From: Thermoproteota archaeon
Lineage (GTDB): Archaea; Korarchaeota; Korarchaeia; Korarchaeales; Korarchaeaceae
Assembly: GCA_027491785.1 (NCBI GenBank)
Contig: JAOZGJ010000017.1
Coordinates: 1-37,936, forward strand
DNA: 37,936 nucleotides
Direction: 5' to 3'
The position numbers were made by a program, and so were the translations under genes. Below, piece after piece: positions 1 through 8,610 of this stretch; positions within the stretch are counted from its first letter, which is position 1, and the number at the start of each line of letters is the position of its first letter. A model generated the notes under the pieces. It saw only the letters and a list, made by a program, of their open reading frames with translations, ran no database searches and had not been told where the DNA came from.

Positions 1-530
1 GCTACTGGAAAGATGAGCTTCTCCTTATTCAAGTAAAATTTTCTGAAGGGAATTATGTTTAGGTATGAAAAAATTGATAAAATTATCGCAAATAGCATGA
101 CATATATAAGGGGTCCGATCCAAGCTGTCCAGTTCAAATTACCGCCTAATAACAGCGATCTAAGAGCTTCAGGATTTCTTGGGACTAGGAATTCAGGCAG
201 TATACCTTTTAATGGAAAATCTCTAGATAAGCCCGCAATAGCCCATGAGGGTAGTATGTATTGCCATCCTATAAATAAGACTGTAATAACCTCTATTGAT
301 CCAAATATAACACCCATCTCTCCTATTGATAAAGGATTCCCCTTTATAGTTGATATCGCATAAGAAATTGCTAGAACTACAAGCGCAGCCTCTCCCGTCC
401 AGCTATATCCTCCTGCACTCCTCATGGCAGTTTGAGCGAATAGCATAAATAAGCCAAATATGAGGGAGAGGACGATAGACCTAGCTGTAAAAGGGCTTTT
501 ACTTTCCACCTGATTTCCATTATTCTCCAA
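1..530 (-). CDS. DUF6785-like polytopic membrane protein, N-terminal part (cut by window edge)
   Basis: An open minus-strand frame begins at TTG 530-528 and runs off the window, giving about 176 residues. A GGTGG Shine-Dalgarno six bases upstream supports the TTG. I see hydrophobic segments at about residues 17-36, 48-57, 72-88 and 137-158, separated by a loop with aromatic and Pro residues. The stretch resembling WxxPLIYVMLFAIILSI followed by RKFYLNKEKLIFPV looks like the N-terminal half of DUF6785/OPT-like proteins, where a membrane segment is followed by a charged RxxWxxxERLxFPI-type motif. That family is thought to be transporter-like; no substrate can be read from this part. It lies 33 bases after the GAPDH-like gene on the same strand and may be the last gene of the pgk transcript. 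Family assignment is from recalled pattern only. Confidence 0.65.
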   Translation of the reverse strand, partial: MENNGNQVESKSPFTARSIVLSLIFGLFMLFAQTAMRSAGGYSWTGEAALVVLAISYAISTIKGNPLSIGEMGVIFGSIEVITVLFIGWQYILPSWAIAGLSRDFPLKGILPEFLVPRNPEALRSLLLGGNLNWTAWIGPLIYVMLFAIILSIFSYLNIIPFRKFYLNKEKLIFPV

Positions 531-563
531 AAGGAACCACCCTTTTTCTTTAATCACTTTAGT

Positions 564-1328
564 CTAAAGGATCAGTCCTCCTTTTATATTTAGGTGTTCA
601 TCCGTGATCTCACGAGAGATACTTCTCTTTAGCCCTTCGGATTCTCTCAGAGTATCTATCGTCTCGGGTAAGCTCACCATGAATCCAAGCAATGAGATAA
701 ATTCTACAGCCTTTCGATCTCTCCCCTTAACTTTCACAGAATTCATAAGTATGTTAATAGAGAAATTTGAATGAGGAGCAGCTATAGGAAGGAAGAAGCA
801 TAAGTCTTGGAGGTAAATGCCCTCTCCTGAAATAGCAAGAATTCTAGGGGCAGTAAGAAGAGAATCCTTAGCCCATTCTTGCTCTATCTCCTTAGAAAGA
901 TTTAATGAGATCTTGAATGTCTTGAAGTAGGGACAATATATGAGATCATTCCGTATCTCCTCAAGTGTTAAATCCTTTACAGGAAGAACAGTTGAGAGTC
1001 TCTCTAAAAGAACCTCATAGGGTTTAATGGTGATACCAGAACTTCCATACGAAACCTTGGTGGCTATCTGCTCATAATCATATTCCAAAAAAGCATCAGT
1101 CTTCTCAATGAAATCTTCTAAGAACCCAGCAACTTTTACTCCTCTCTGTTTGAAGAGATTTAGTCCTGATTTGCTACAATATACAGGTATTCTATGGGAA
1201 ATCGGTTTGGAGTATGGAGAAAGCTCATGACTATAGGCGCCAATTACTTGGATATCAGGCTGTTTAGTTAGGCTCTCCAATAATGGTATAGTATAGGGGT
1301 CATGTCCAACGATCCCCATCCTTATCAT
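564..1328 (-). CDS. Degenerate GAPDH-like protein, likely non-catalytic
   Basis: This 254-residue protein resembles archaeal (type II) glyceraldehyde-3-phosphate dehydrogenase at both ends. The N-terminus has the MIRMGIVG strand and later PVYCSKSGLNLF...GVKVAGFLEDFIEKTD, matching the family's first 80 residues. The C-terminus (SVKVKGR ... LPETIDTLR) matches the family's SINVRGN ... VPENIDAIR end. It is about 85 residues shorter than a normal GAPDH (about 340). The Rossmann glycine motif (NGYGTIGKR in the family) is GHDPYT here, and the catalytic SCNTTG motif is absent; Cys132 sits in an unrelated YCPYF context. NAD(P) binding and thiol catalysis are therefore probably lost. The ATG overlaps the pgk stop as ATGA, so the two are translationally coupled. 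Homology is likely; the present function is unknown, perhaps a PGK partner. Confidence 0.7.
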   Translation of the reverse strand: MIRMGIVGHDPYTIPLLESLTKQPDIQVIGAYSHELSPYSKPISHRIPVYCSKSGLNLFKQRGVKVAGFLEDFIEKTDAFLEYDYEQIATKVSYGSSGITIKPYEVLLERLSTVLPVKDLTLEEIRNDLIYCPYFKTFKISLNLSKEIEQEWAKDSLLTAPRILAISGEGIYLQDLCFFLPIAAPHSNFSINILMNSVKVKGRDRKAVEFISLLGFMVSLPETIDTLRESEGLKRSISREITDEHLNIKGGLIL

Positions 1329-2533
1329 AGAATTGTACTCTCCCTAAGAGCATCAACTGCAGGTAAAGGCAGGCCAGCTAGCCCGTATAGGACAGCTCCC
1401 CCAGCAGTATAAACCCTACTGCCCCTAGTTCCTACCATGCTAGCTGCAGTACTGAGGTGTCCTCCGCAAAGCACCGATTCCTTAGCATATTCCTCCATAG
1501 CCTTTACTATCTCCAAAGTACCCTTCCTTGACTCAGGCCTCTCAAATATCCCCATTGGACCATTTGCTACGGCAAGATCAGCACCTCTCAACCTTTCTTT
1601 ATATATCTCAATAGTTCCAGGGCCTATATCAACTATCTTGCTCTCTTCTGGTACAGCATAGACAGGTACGTCCTCAATCGTCCCATCTTTTAGTTTAACT
1701 ACAAAATCCACTGGGTAGAAAACTCTCCCAGTGCCCATTTCTAGGATCTCTCGCGCGGCAGGTAAGAGAAGATCTAGATCCCTGACCTTTCTTACCTCAC
1801 CATTAAGCTTATGCCCGGATGCTAATGCTACTATTATGCCAAGCAAGCCACCTGTTAGTACCTCAGCAGCTCTACCATTCCTTATAGCATGTACCATCAC
1901 CTTTAGCTTATCTGAGACCTTTGCTCCGCCCAGTATAAAGATTCTTTTCCCTTTTATCGCGTTTATTTCAGCCATTTCAGCTATCATCCTTTGCATATTC
2001 CTCCCAGCTGCTGCTGGCATTAGATATGGAAACGCCACTAACGATGGTTGGCTCCTATGGGCCGCCTGAAACGCATCGTTAATATACACATTAAAGAGGG
2101 GTGCTAGCCTCTGAACGAAATGAGTCTTTACCAGATCCCTTGGATCACCTTCGATATTTTCCTCGGCCATGAACCTCAGGTTTTCAAGCAATAAGACCTC
2201 TCCCTGACCTAACGCCTTTATTTGTTCCCTTACTTCTCTAGATATAACTCCATCGACATATTTCACTTCACTACCTATCTCCTTGGCCAATTCCTCTGCA
2301 TGAGGCTCTGTACTTATGAAATCGCTACTTCCAGGTCTGCCCTGATGCGTCCCTATTACAACAGAGGATCCCCTCTCCACAAGCTCCTTTAGAGTCTTTG
2401 CTGCCTGCTTTATTTTCTCTACACTCATTATTTCCCCATTATCTCCTATAGGAACGTTCATATCGGCTCTTAAGAAGACCTTTTTCCCATCTAGCGATAT
2501 ATCGTCGAGTGTGAGAATCTTCCTAGCTCTCAA
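1325..2533 (-). CDS. pgk: Phosphoglycerate kinase
   Basis: PGK interconverts 1,3-bisphosphoglycerate + ADP and 3-phosphoglycerate + ATP in the cytosol. Visible family motifs are GKKVFLRADMNVP near the N-terminus (substrate-binding Arg and Asp), GTHQGRPG, ENLRF, HRSQPS, GGAKVSDKL, NGPMGIFE and a C-terminal CGGHLSTA...TAGGAVL. Length of about 402 residues is usual for archaea. I place the start at TTG 2533 because a GGTGAT Shine-Dalgarno lies four bases upstream; a GTG at 2545 is in frame but sits on or before that element. A TATA-like A/T block upstream at 2577-2592 suggests its own promoter rather than read-through from the phosphorylase gene. The stop overlaps the start of the GAPDH-like gene, in the place where many archaea carry an active gap. 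Confidence 0.95.
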   Translation of the reverse strand: MRARKILTLDDISLDGKKVFLRADMNVPIGDNGEIMSVEKIKQAAKTLKELVERGSSVVIGTHQGRPGSSDFISTEPHAEELAKEIGSEVKYVDGVISREVREQIKALGQGEVLLLENLRFMAEENIEGDPRDLVKTHFVQRLAPLFNVYINDAFQAAHRSQPSLVAFPYLMPAAAGRNMQRMIAEMAEINAIKGKRIFILGGAKVSDKLKVMVHAIRNGRAAEVLTGGLLGIIVALASGHKLNGEVRKVRDLDLLLPAAREILEMGTGRVFYPVDFVVKLKDGTIEDVPVYAVPEESKIVDIGPGTIEIYKERLRGADLAVANGPMGIFERPESRKGTLEIVKAMEEYAKESVLCGGHLSTAASMVGTRGSRVYTAGGAVLYGLAGLPLPAVDALRESTIL

Positions 2534-2576
2534 GGATATCACCACTAGAATGCTCCGTCTAGTCTTCTGCTTAGGA

Positions 2577-2592
2577 TTAAATTAAAATTTTA
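2577..2592 (-). promoter_or_regulatory. TATA-box region for pgk
   Basis: On the minus strand this reads TAAAATTTTAATTTAA. A start about 26 bases downstream would give a leader of roughly 25 bases, enough for the GGTGAT ribosome-binding site at the TTG start. Assigned from composition and spacing only. Confidence 0.45.
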
Positions 2593-2637
2593 CATTAGTA
2601 GAGGGAAGCATCTTCGCTTTTATGTTAATTTTTTAAA

Positions 2638-3453
2638 CTAATGGTCTATGAACTCCGCAAGCGCATCTTTACATACGCAGGATCTCTCTCTCGGTATTAG
2701 AGTTATAGAACTAGCGAGAAGTCTTGATAAATCCTCTAGCTTTCTAGAAAATATATCTAGAACTTCTTGGTGAGTCAGTTTCTTTTCTCCACCGACCCCT
2801 GCCGCATAATTTGTGACTATAGATACACTAGCATAGCAAATTGCCAGCTCTCTAGCGAGAGCCGCTTCAGGACAGCCTGTCATGCCTACTATATCTCCTC
2901 CCATAATAGACATGGCCCTTATCTCGGCAGGTGTCTCAAATCTATTTCCCTCTGTACATACATATACGCCTTTATCTACAAGATGGATGCCTAGCTGATT
3001 GGCTGCGCTCATAAGAGCGGATCGTATTTCGGGGCAATACGTATATGGAGTCATGGAAATGTGCACTACTCCCTTAATCCTCCTTCCCCTAACGATGATC
3101 TCGGTTTTTCCATTATAGAATGTACCATCTCTACATTTAGTTAAATCTATGAAATCATGAGGTAAAACTATAGTACCTGGCATAAGTTCAGGGTTTATTG
3201 CTCCAACGGCATTACTTGCTATTATCCTTTCCACTCCTAGCATATTTAGCGCATATATATTAGCCTTATAATTCACTTTAAAGGGCGGGATTTCATGCTT
3301 CTCTCCATGTCTGGGAATGAAAGCTATCTCCTCGCCTCCGAACATCCCTAAGTAAACATTTGCAGGACCAAAAGGTGTGTCTATTTTCTTAAGTTTGGAG
3401 TTTTCCACGAGATGATACAAACCACTGCCTCCTATGATACCTATCCTGACCAT
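2638..3453 (-). CDS. mtnP: MTAP/PNP-family nucleoside phosphorylase
   Basis: This 271-residue protein belongs to the trimeric phosphorylase family that cleaves 5'-methylthioadenosine or purine nucleosides with phosphate (methionine and purine salvage). Motifs are GIIGGSGLY (phosphate site), IPRHGEKHEIPP, SNAVGAINP, GVYVCTEGNRFETPAEI and MTGCPEAALARE. The end carries Cys259-Val-Cys261, a CxC disulfide motif like that of the hyperthermophilic Sulfolobus MTAPII, with further Cys at 140, 194 and 206. The base-recognition loop reads TNYAAG (Asn215, Ala217) instead of the TDYD of typical MTA phosphorylases, so 6-oxopurine nucleosides (inosine, guanosine, methylthioinosine) are possible substrates. 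The gene is divergent from the thermosome gene and shares its promoter region. Family is certain; substrate is open. Confidence 0.9.
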   Translation of the reverse strand: MVRIGIIGGSGLYHLVENSKLKKIDTPFGPANVYLGMFGGEEIAFIPRHGEKHEIPPFKVNYKANIYALNMLGVERIIASNAVGAINPELMPGTIVLPHDFIDLTKCRDGTFYNGKTEIIVRGRRIKGVVHISMTPYTYCPEIRSALMSAANQLGIHLVDKGVYVCTEGNRFETPAEIRAMSIMGGDIVGMTGCPEAALARELAICYASVSIVTNYAAGVGGEKKLTHQEVLDIFSRKLEDLSRLLASSITLIPRERSCVCKDALAEFIDH

Positions 3454-3491
3454 AGCGCATCCTCTCTAGCTTCCTCGAATGGGATAGGAAG

Positions 3492-3507
3492 GTGATAATT
3501 TTTATAA
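3492..3507. promoter_or_regulatory. Shared divergent promoter of mtnP and thermosome
   Basis: The 127 bases between the two divergent genes contain an A/T element, GTGATAATTTTTATAA, whose core TTTTTATAA (3499-3507) reads as a TATA box on either strand. Predicted starts about 26 bases away would leave a leader of roughly 50 bases for the thermosome and 25 for mtnP. A second A/T stretch near 3537-3546 could also serve the thermosome. Confidence 0.4.
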
Positions 3508-3580
3508 CTCATTGTTGTCCATGATACATGCCTGCATTTAATATTAAGTGTAGAGGCTTTGAACAACGGAGGTGATTGTA

Positions 3581-5236
3581 ATGGCTTTAGCTACCGTAGG
3601 AGGAAAACCCGTTCTGATCTTAAAGGAGGGAACTACAAGAACCCGTGGTGAAGAAGCTAGAAGAATAAATATTATGGCTGCTCGCGCGATATCCGATGCA
3701 GTTAAGACGACCTTAGGGCCTAAAGGTATGGACAAGATGATAGTAGATACATTAGGCGATATTACAGTTAGCAATGATGGAGCTACCATTCTCCAAGAGA
3801 TGGAAGTGGCTCATCCAGCTGCCAAGCTTATGGTGAACTTAGCCAAGGCTCAGGACAAAGAGGTGGGAGATGGTACAACTACAAGCGTGGTATTAGCAGG
3901 TGAACTATTAGCTGAGGCTGAGAATCTCCTTCAGAAAGATATACATCCAACAATAATAATAGATGGTTACGAGAAGGCCTTAAAGTTCATCGAGGAGGAA
4001 ATTGAGAAGCTGGCAATAGAGGTTAACCCTGACGATGAAGAATGGCTGAAAAAAGTTGCTGAAACTGCTATGAGCAGTAAACTCATTAGTGCCGAGAAGA
4101 GAAAGCTTGCAGAGATCGCAGTGAAGGCTGTGAAGGCAGTAGAGGAGAAGAAGGGTGACAAGAGGATAGTTGATATAGACAATGTGAAGATAGTTAAGAA
4201 GAAGGGCGGTAGCCTATCAGATGTACAATTCGTAAGAGGAGTAGTGCTAGATAAGGAAGTTGTTCACAGAGATATGCCAAAAATAGTGAAAGATGCGAAG
4301 ATAGCGATACTGAACCTCTCTCTGGAAATAAAGAAACCTGAGATAGACATAGAGGTCCAGATATCCTCGCCTCAGGAATTAAGGGAGTTTATAGACCAGG
4401 AAACTAGGATATTAAAGGAGAAAGTGGAGAAGATAGCCGCTACTGGCGCCAACGTAGTGTTCTGCCAGAAGGGAATAGATGAAGTCGCCCAGCACTTCCT
4501 AGCTAAACACGGTATACTGGCAGTCAGGAGAGTAAGCGAGAAGGACATACAGAGGATAGAGAGGGCAACAGGAGGTAAGGTAGTAAACAACCTCGATGAT
4601 CTAACTGAAGCGGAACTAGGCTATGCTGGAATCGTTGAAGAGAGAAAGGTAGGAGACGATAGAATGATCTTCATAGAGGAATGCAAGAATCCTAAGGCGG
4701 TAACGATACTGATAAGAGCTGGTGCAGATACCATATTAGACGAAGCCGAGAGGGGCCTCAAGGATGCATTATACGTAGTAAGGAATGTGGTAGAGGACGG
4801 TAAGGTATTCTATGGAGGTGGCTCCATACAGGCAGAACTAGCTTTAAGGTTAAAGGACTATGCTCACACGGTAAAGGGCAAGGAACAACTGGCTATGGAG
4901 GCATTCGCTGATGCCCTTGAGAGTATACCGAGAATATTAGCTGAGAACTCGGGAATGGATTCAGTCGACGCTCTCGTTGAGATAAGAAATGCTCATAAAG
5001 CTGGGAATGTCTCGATAGGAGTAGATGCCTTGAACAGCAAGGTAGGTGATATGAAGGAACTGGGCGTCGTTGATACCTACAGAGGGGTGAAAAACGCAAT
5101 AGCGGCCGCAACGGAGACAGCAGTGCTTGTAATAAAGACAGATGATATAATTGCAGCTAAACCCTATGAAGAGAAGGGCAAGGGTAAAGGAGGAGAAGAG
5201 GAAGAAGGCGGAGAGTTTAAATCCGAATTCGACTAA
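3581..5236 (+). CDS. thsA: Thermosome subunit (group II chaperonin)
   Basis: This 551-residue protein is a group II chaperonin subunit that forms an ATP-driven double-ring folding chamber in the cytosol. Visible signatures include [38 protein letters not shown] (nucleotide-binding loop with catalytic Asp), the apical-domain block around [18 protein letters not shown] with the helical protrusion, [14 protein letters not shown], and [11 protein letters not shown]. The C-terminus is Lys/Gly/Glu-rich and lacks the GGM repeats seen in some archaea. I use ATG 3581, preceded at four bases by GGAGGTGAT; a GTG at 3572 lies inside that ribosome-binding site. Nine bases separate it from the next gene, so the downstream membrane-protein genes may share its transcript. 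Whether a second subunit exists elsewhere cannot be seen. Confidence 0.97.
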   Translation: MALATVGGKPVLILKEGTTRTRGEEARRINIMAARAISDAVKTTLGPKGMDKMIVDTLGDITVSNDGATILQEMEVAHPAAKLMVNLAKAQDKEVGDGTTTSVVLAGELLAEAENLLQKDIHPTIIIDGYEKALKFIEEEIEKLAIEVNPDDEEWLKKVAETAMSSKLISAEKRKLAEIAVKAVKAVEEKKGDKRIVDIDNVKIVKKKGGSLSDVQFVRGVVLDKEVVHRDMPKIVKDAKIAILNLSLEIKKPEIDIEVQISSPQELREFIDQETRILKEKVEKIAATGANVVFCQKGIDEVAQHFLAKHGILAVRRVSEKDIQRIERATGGKVVNNLDDLTEAELGYAGIVEERKVGDDRMIFIEECKNPKAVTILIRAGADTILDEAERGLKDALYVVRNVVEDGKVFYGGGSIQAELALRLKDYAHTVKGKEQLAMEAFADALESIPRILAENSGMDSVDALVEIRNAHKAGNVSIGVDALNSKVGDMKELGVVDTYRGVKNAIAAATETAVLVIKTDDIIAAKPYEEKGKGKGGEEEEGGEFKSEFD

Positions 5237-5245
5237 GGGCTCTAG

Positions 5246-6130
5246 ATGAAACTGGTAGACAGAAAGACTGGAAAGATCCTTGGAGTAAACTCTTTTGATC
5301 TTTTTTTAATAATTATAATTCTTGCTTTCGCTGGTTATTACGCCTATGAGAACCTGCTTCCTCCCCCTCAAGAGGTAAATGCATATTCAGGACTTAACAT
5401 CAATAACGCAGCCTTAGAGTTCTCTAGACTCTCTGGTATGGGTTATGTGGTAACCGCGCATGTCGATGGAGTCTGGACCTCAAATAAGACCGAGTTCCAT
5501 GACGACGTACTAATCACTTGGTCCTATGAGACTAGACTCTTCGGATGGTACAAGGGAAGAAGGATAACTATAGGCGGTCCAAATGCTTACGTTGAGGACG
5601 TAGCAGCGACTAAAATAACATTTAAAACAGAGTCTCCGTCTGTTATAAGGGCCTATACCTATCCAATAGAGGATAAAAATTTAACAAAGGTAGCTAATGA
5701 GCTCGATAGCATAGGGAGAAAAATCGCCGGAAATTACGGTGTGAAGGTAATAAAAATAAGGTCTTCCCTGATACTAGATATACCAAAGTTAAAACCTAAT
5801 GCCTATCTCTATAACAGACTTAAATGGAGGATTTACAACGAAATCCCTTGGGGATATCCATACATTTATTTGGGAGATTCCTTCATAACCATAAGATTTG
5901 ATTACACGCAGAAGATAGCTCTTACAACAGGCGATCTCAGAAAAGTGGATTCTATTCTGAAGGATCTAAATATAACATATGAAAGGGCAGTGCTGGACTC
6001 AGCGTATATTTATATAGGGACTGAAAAGCCTTTAACTGGCATTTCGGTTTACTCTAATCTCTTGGAGAACGCTAGACCTTTGTCAGGAATAATTGATGTT
6101 ACAAGGCTCACATACATTCCTAAGCCATGA
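5246..6130 (+). CDS. DUF4330-like protein with N-terminal membrane anchor
   Basis: This 294-residue protein starts MKLVDRKTGKILGVNSFDLF, a charged segment with the GKI-G-N-x-D pattern of DUF4330 proteins. One transmembrane helix follows at about residues 18-36, and then a long domain rich in beta-type sequence. Most of the protein is therefore predicted outside the membrane with a short cytoplasmic N-terminus. I see no catalytic motif. The function of DUF4330 is not established. The gene lies nine bases after the thermosome and 15 before two polytopic membrane proteins, and may belong with them in cell-surface glycan handling. The family call is a resemblance at the N-terminus only; the extracellular part I do not recognise. 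Confidence 0.55.
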   Translation: MKLVDRKTGKILGVNSFDLFLIIIILAFAGYYAYENLLPPPQEVNAYSGLNINNAALEFSRLSGMGYVVTAHVDGVWTSNKTEFHDDVLITWSYETRLFGWYKGRRITIGGPNAYVEDVAATKITFKTESPSVIRAYTYPIEDKNLTKVANELDSIGRKIAGNYGVKVIKIRSSLILDIPKLKPNAYLYNRLKWRIYNEIPWGYPYIYLGDSFITIRFDYTQKIALTTGDLRKVDSILKDLNITYERAVLDSAYIYIGTEKPLTGISVYSNLLENARPLSGIIDVTRLTYIPKP

Positions 6131-6145
6131 GGGTGATTTCCTGCA

Positions 6146-7465
6146 ATGATATCACTTCTCATAAAGTCATATAATCGATCTTTACCGGCTAAAATTCTAA
6201 GGATAAGCGAAAATAAGCTATTGGAAATAATTAAGGGGAGCAAAAGCTATGAACTTGTATCTGCCTTGGGAGAAGTGCTATCTAATGCTAAAGATAGTTC
6301 CTTGACTATTAAAACTCTAAAAAGAATTTGCCTTCCTTTTATCAGGCTTTTGACGGCTAAAAGGGAAGGGAAAGTAAAAAGAAAAGGTGGAGGAGTTATT
6401 AACAGGGTATTTAAGATAATACTCTCTCCTTGGGCACTTCCCATAGGCTTCCTACTGTTCTTCTGGTCATCCTTAGCTAAAGTATCCTCAACTACTCTAT
6501 TACTGATCTATTCAGTAGTCGCTGTAATGGCAATTTCCATATATTTGGCCTCTAAAGAGGGAGACCTTGAAGTCATCGATTCAAGAGGAGTTATCTTATT
6601 CCTAGGCTCTCTAATGTTCCTCATTGGATATGCTGCTTTCATCGCCCAATTATCTAAAGTGGGGGGTATCCCTCTGCTCAACGATCAGCTAAGAAGAGGA
6701 CTTTCACCAATCCTTAATTACATAGCTTGGACTACCGTTCCTGGAACAGCCTTCCTTCTATCATCGATGAATTTGGATAACTGCGAGGCCTATGCGCTGG
6801 CACTCGTGGGATTCATTCCATCATTCTTTTTGGCATTCAGAACCGAGATGATAGCTTACATATTGGCCACATTAGTGGTACTTTACTTCAGGAAGATGAT
6901 AAGTGGGTTACACATATCGCTTGGTTTGGTGATAACGGCAGTTTTCTTCGTTGGAGTCGGTGCTATAAGATCGATCACTACTGGTCTGGTTCAAAACCCA
7001 ATATTCTCGGTTTTATACAGACCTACTATAACAATTGCCGCTTTAGATACGATAGTTAGGCTATATGATCTAATACCAGTAACTGGCGGCCGGGTGCATT
7101 TGGCTGCGTTTTCATCACTAGGTCTCATTAGGGGATCGAGATACGGACCAAGAACGCTCATTAGCATATATACCGGTGGTAGAAGAACTGTTTCTACAAC
7201 TGCAACATTAATAGGAGGTCCATTACTAGATTGGGGATGGATAGGAGCTGTCACGGTGCCATTTCTATTGGCATATCTTCTATCTTTTTCCTATAAGTTT
7301 TCTATGGAAGGTAAGCACTTGCTCGGTCCATACGCAACTCTCTATTCATATTCCCTAGTTGGGATAGAGACAGGTATATTGGACATCAATGTCTATGCGT
7401 ACATTACAATAGCTCTTCTCCTGATAATTCTATCATTGAGGCCTAAAAATGAGATTGAAACGTAA
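6146..7465 (+). CDS. Polytopic membrane protein, oligosaccharide repeat-unit polymerase (Wzy)-like
   Basis: The protein has 439 residues: a soluble basic N-terminal region of about 90 residues, then about ten hydrophobic segments, with a large loop around residues 280-350. That loop holds GPRTLISIYTGGRR, followed by STTATLIGGPLLDWGWIGAV. This arrangement (a GxR-rich loop, then a TTxT...DxGxxG segment entering the last helices) resembles archaeal oligosaccharide repeat-unit polymerases, which join lipid-linked glycan units on the outer face of the membrane. No biochemical residue can be confirmed. The start ATG has GGGTGAT upstream. The gene overlaps the next one by 17 bases, and that one has the same topology and a matching loop. 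Fold class is likely; polymerase function is tentative. Confidence 0.5.
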   Translation: MISLLIKSYNRSLPAKILRISENKLLEIIKGSKSYELVSALGEVLSNAKDSSLTIKTLKRICLPFIRLLTAKREGKVKRKGGGVINRVFKIILSPWALPIGFLLFFWSSLAKVSSTTLLLIYSVVAVMAISIYLASKEGDLEVIDSRGVILFLGSLMFLIGYAAFIAQLSKVGGIPLLNDQLRRGLSPILNYIAWTTVPGTAFLLSSMNLDNCEAYALALVGFIPSFFLAFRTEMIAYILATLVVLYFRKMISGLHISLGLVITAVFFVGVGAIRSITTGLVQNPIFSVLYRPTITIAALDTIVRLYDLIPVTGGRVHLAAFSSLGLIRGSRYGPRTLISIYTGGRRTVSTTATLIGGPLLDWGWIGAVTVPFLLAYLLSFSYKFSMEGKHLLGPYATLYSYSLVGIETGILDINVYAYITIALLLIILSLRPKNEIET

Positions 7466-8609
7466 CTTCGTGGTGAATCCGACTATCGGTATAATGGCTG
7501 TATTACTTGCAATAGCAATCTCAGGTTCCCTAGAGTTCGGATCGGATATTGATTGGGTAACTATCTCGTTCGGTGGACTATTGTTTTTTTACATTGGTAC
7601 AAAGATAATTAATATATTTAACAATAATAAGGCTATGCTTTTACTCAGTGAATTTCTAACTTTAATACTGTTACTTGTTTCCTTTAGAAGCGTAGCTGGA
7701 GTGTTAGCTATACCTATAGCCATGCTGTGGCTTATCGTTCTTAGTACCGGAGGGATAATTGTAGGCTCCAAAAAAGCACCAATACCCTATTACTCAATGG
7801 CCCTCTATTTTATAGGGGCTATTTTTGTCATTCATTCCTTTCTGCAATACAGAAGCTGGGATATTATAAGATCATTACCATTAACGCCACCAGAAGGTGC
7901 ATTTGGGATGTTTCTCATTTTCATCACATTCCCAAGCATCTTTCAATGGTTGCTCTCATACCGCCGATATCCATCAGTCATATTCATAGTTGTCAGCACA
8001 TTATTGATGCTGCTTCACGGTTTTAGAGCTGATGCTGCTCTCATACTGCTCTCCACATTTCTAATCATATGGAAGAGACATCCCCGTATATCTTATATAT
8101 TTCTAATAACTCTGGTCTTATTATTTATGTTAGTAGATATTACTAGAAATAACCTTAGCGTTCCTATACTAGAAAGGCCAATTTTCAGACTTAGCACTAC
8201 TTATTACTACTCTAAGGAAGTTCTTAAATGGTTCCTCTCGCCATTACCATCCTTAGATCCGTTTTGGCTATTTTCAATACCCCTACACCCTTCCCAGTCC
8301 ATAGGTAGGGGTATCTATGGAAAGGAGTATGGTATAACACCGACTATTTTTGTAGAATTCGCCATAAGCTCTGGTTTACTTGGGATGTTCTTAATATCCT
8401 TGATATTAGGAATCTTATCAGGCTATAGCTTCAGGCTGTTCTTGGAAAATAGGGATACCTTCTCTTATGCTATAATATGGCCAATACTGATAACTAGAGT
8501 GGAGATAGGTATGAGTCAGCTTGACTTGGTTATGATATCTGGCTCAGTTACTTTCGCTGTCCTAGCCAATATTTTTAATGAGGGTCTCTCTGCTACATCG
8601 GTGAAATAG
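7449..8609 (+). CDS. Second Wzy-like polytopic membrane protein, diverged paralogue of its neighbour
   Basis: This 386-residue protein is almost entirely hydrophobic, with about eleven predicted helices and a late loop. The loop contains SIGRGIYGKEYGITPTIFVEFAISSGLLGMF, which parallels STTATLIGGPLLDWGWIGAV of the preceding gene in position and pattern. Unlike that gene it lacks the 90-residue soluble N-terminus. A loop earlier in the chain (LTPPEGAFGMF) and an Arg-containing HGFRADAAL segment match the neighbour's FRTEMIAYIL. The start at ATG 7449 overlaps the previous gene by 17 bases, and the stop is one base before the S8e start, so translation is coupled on both sides. Tandem duplication followed by divergence is the simplest reading. 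Function as a glycan polymerase or ligase is tentative. Confidence 0.5.
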   Translation: MRLKRNFVVNPTIGIMAVLLAIAISGSLEFGSDIDWVTISFGGLLFFYIGTKIINIFNNNKAMLLLSEFLTLILLLVSFRSVAGVLAIPIAMLWLIVLSTGGIIVGSKKAPIPYYSMALYFIGAIFVIHSFLQYRSWDIIRSLPLTPPEGAFGMFLIFITFPSIFQWLLSYRRYPSVIFIVVSTLLMLLHGFRADAALILLSTFLIIWKRHPRISYIFLITLVLLFMLVDITRNNLSVPILERPIFRLSTTYYYSKEVLKWFLSPLPSLDPFWLFSIPLHPSQSIGRGIYGKEYGITPTIFVEFAISSGLLGMFLISLILGILSGYSFRLFLENRDTFSYAIIWPILITRVEIGMSQLDLVMISGSVTFAVLANIFNEGLSATSVK

Positions 8610-8610
8610 C

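Noticed and set aside
55-363. Plus-strand open frame of 102 codons at the left end
   Set aside because: It is antisense to a longer minus-strand frame (1-530) with membrane helices, a ribosome-binding site and a DUF6785-like pattern.
564-1328. Active GAPDH
   Set aside because: Missing catalytic Cys motif and Rossmann glycines, and too short.
3572-3580. GTG 3572 as thermosome start
   Set aside because: It lies inside the GGAGGTGAT ribosome-binding site that serves ATG 3581.
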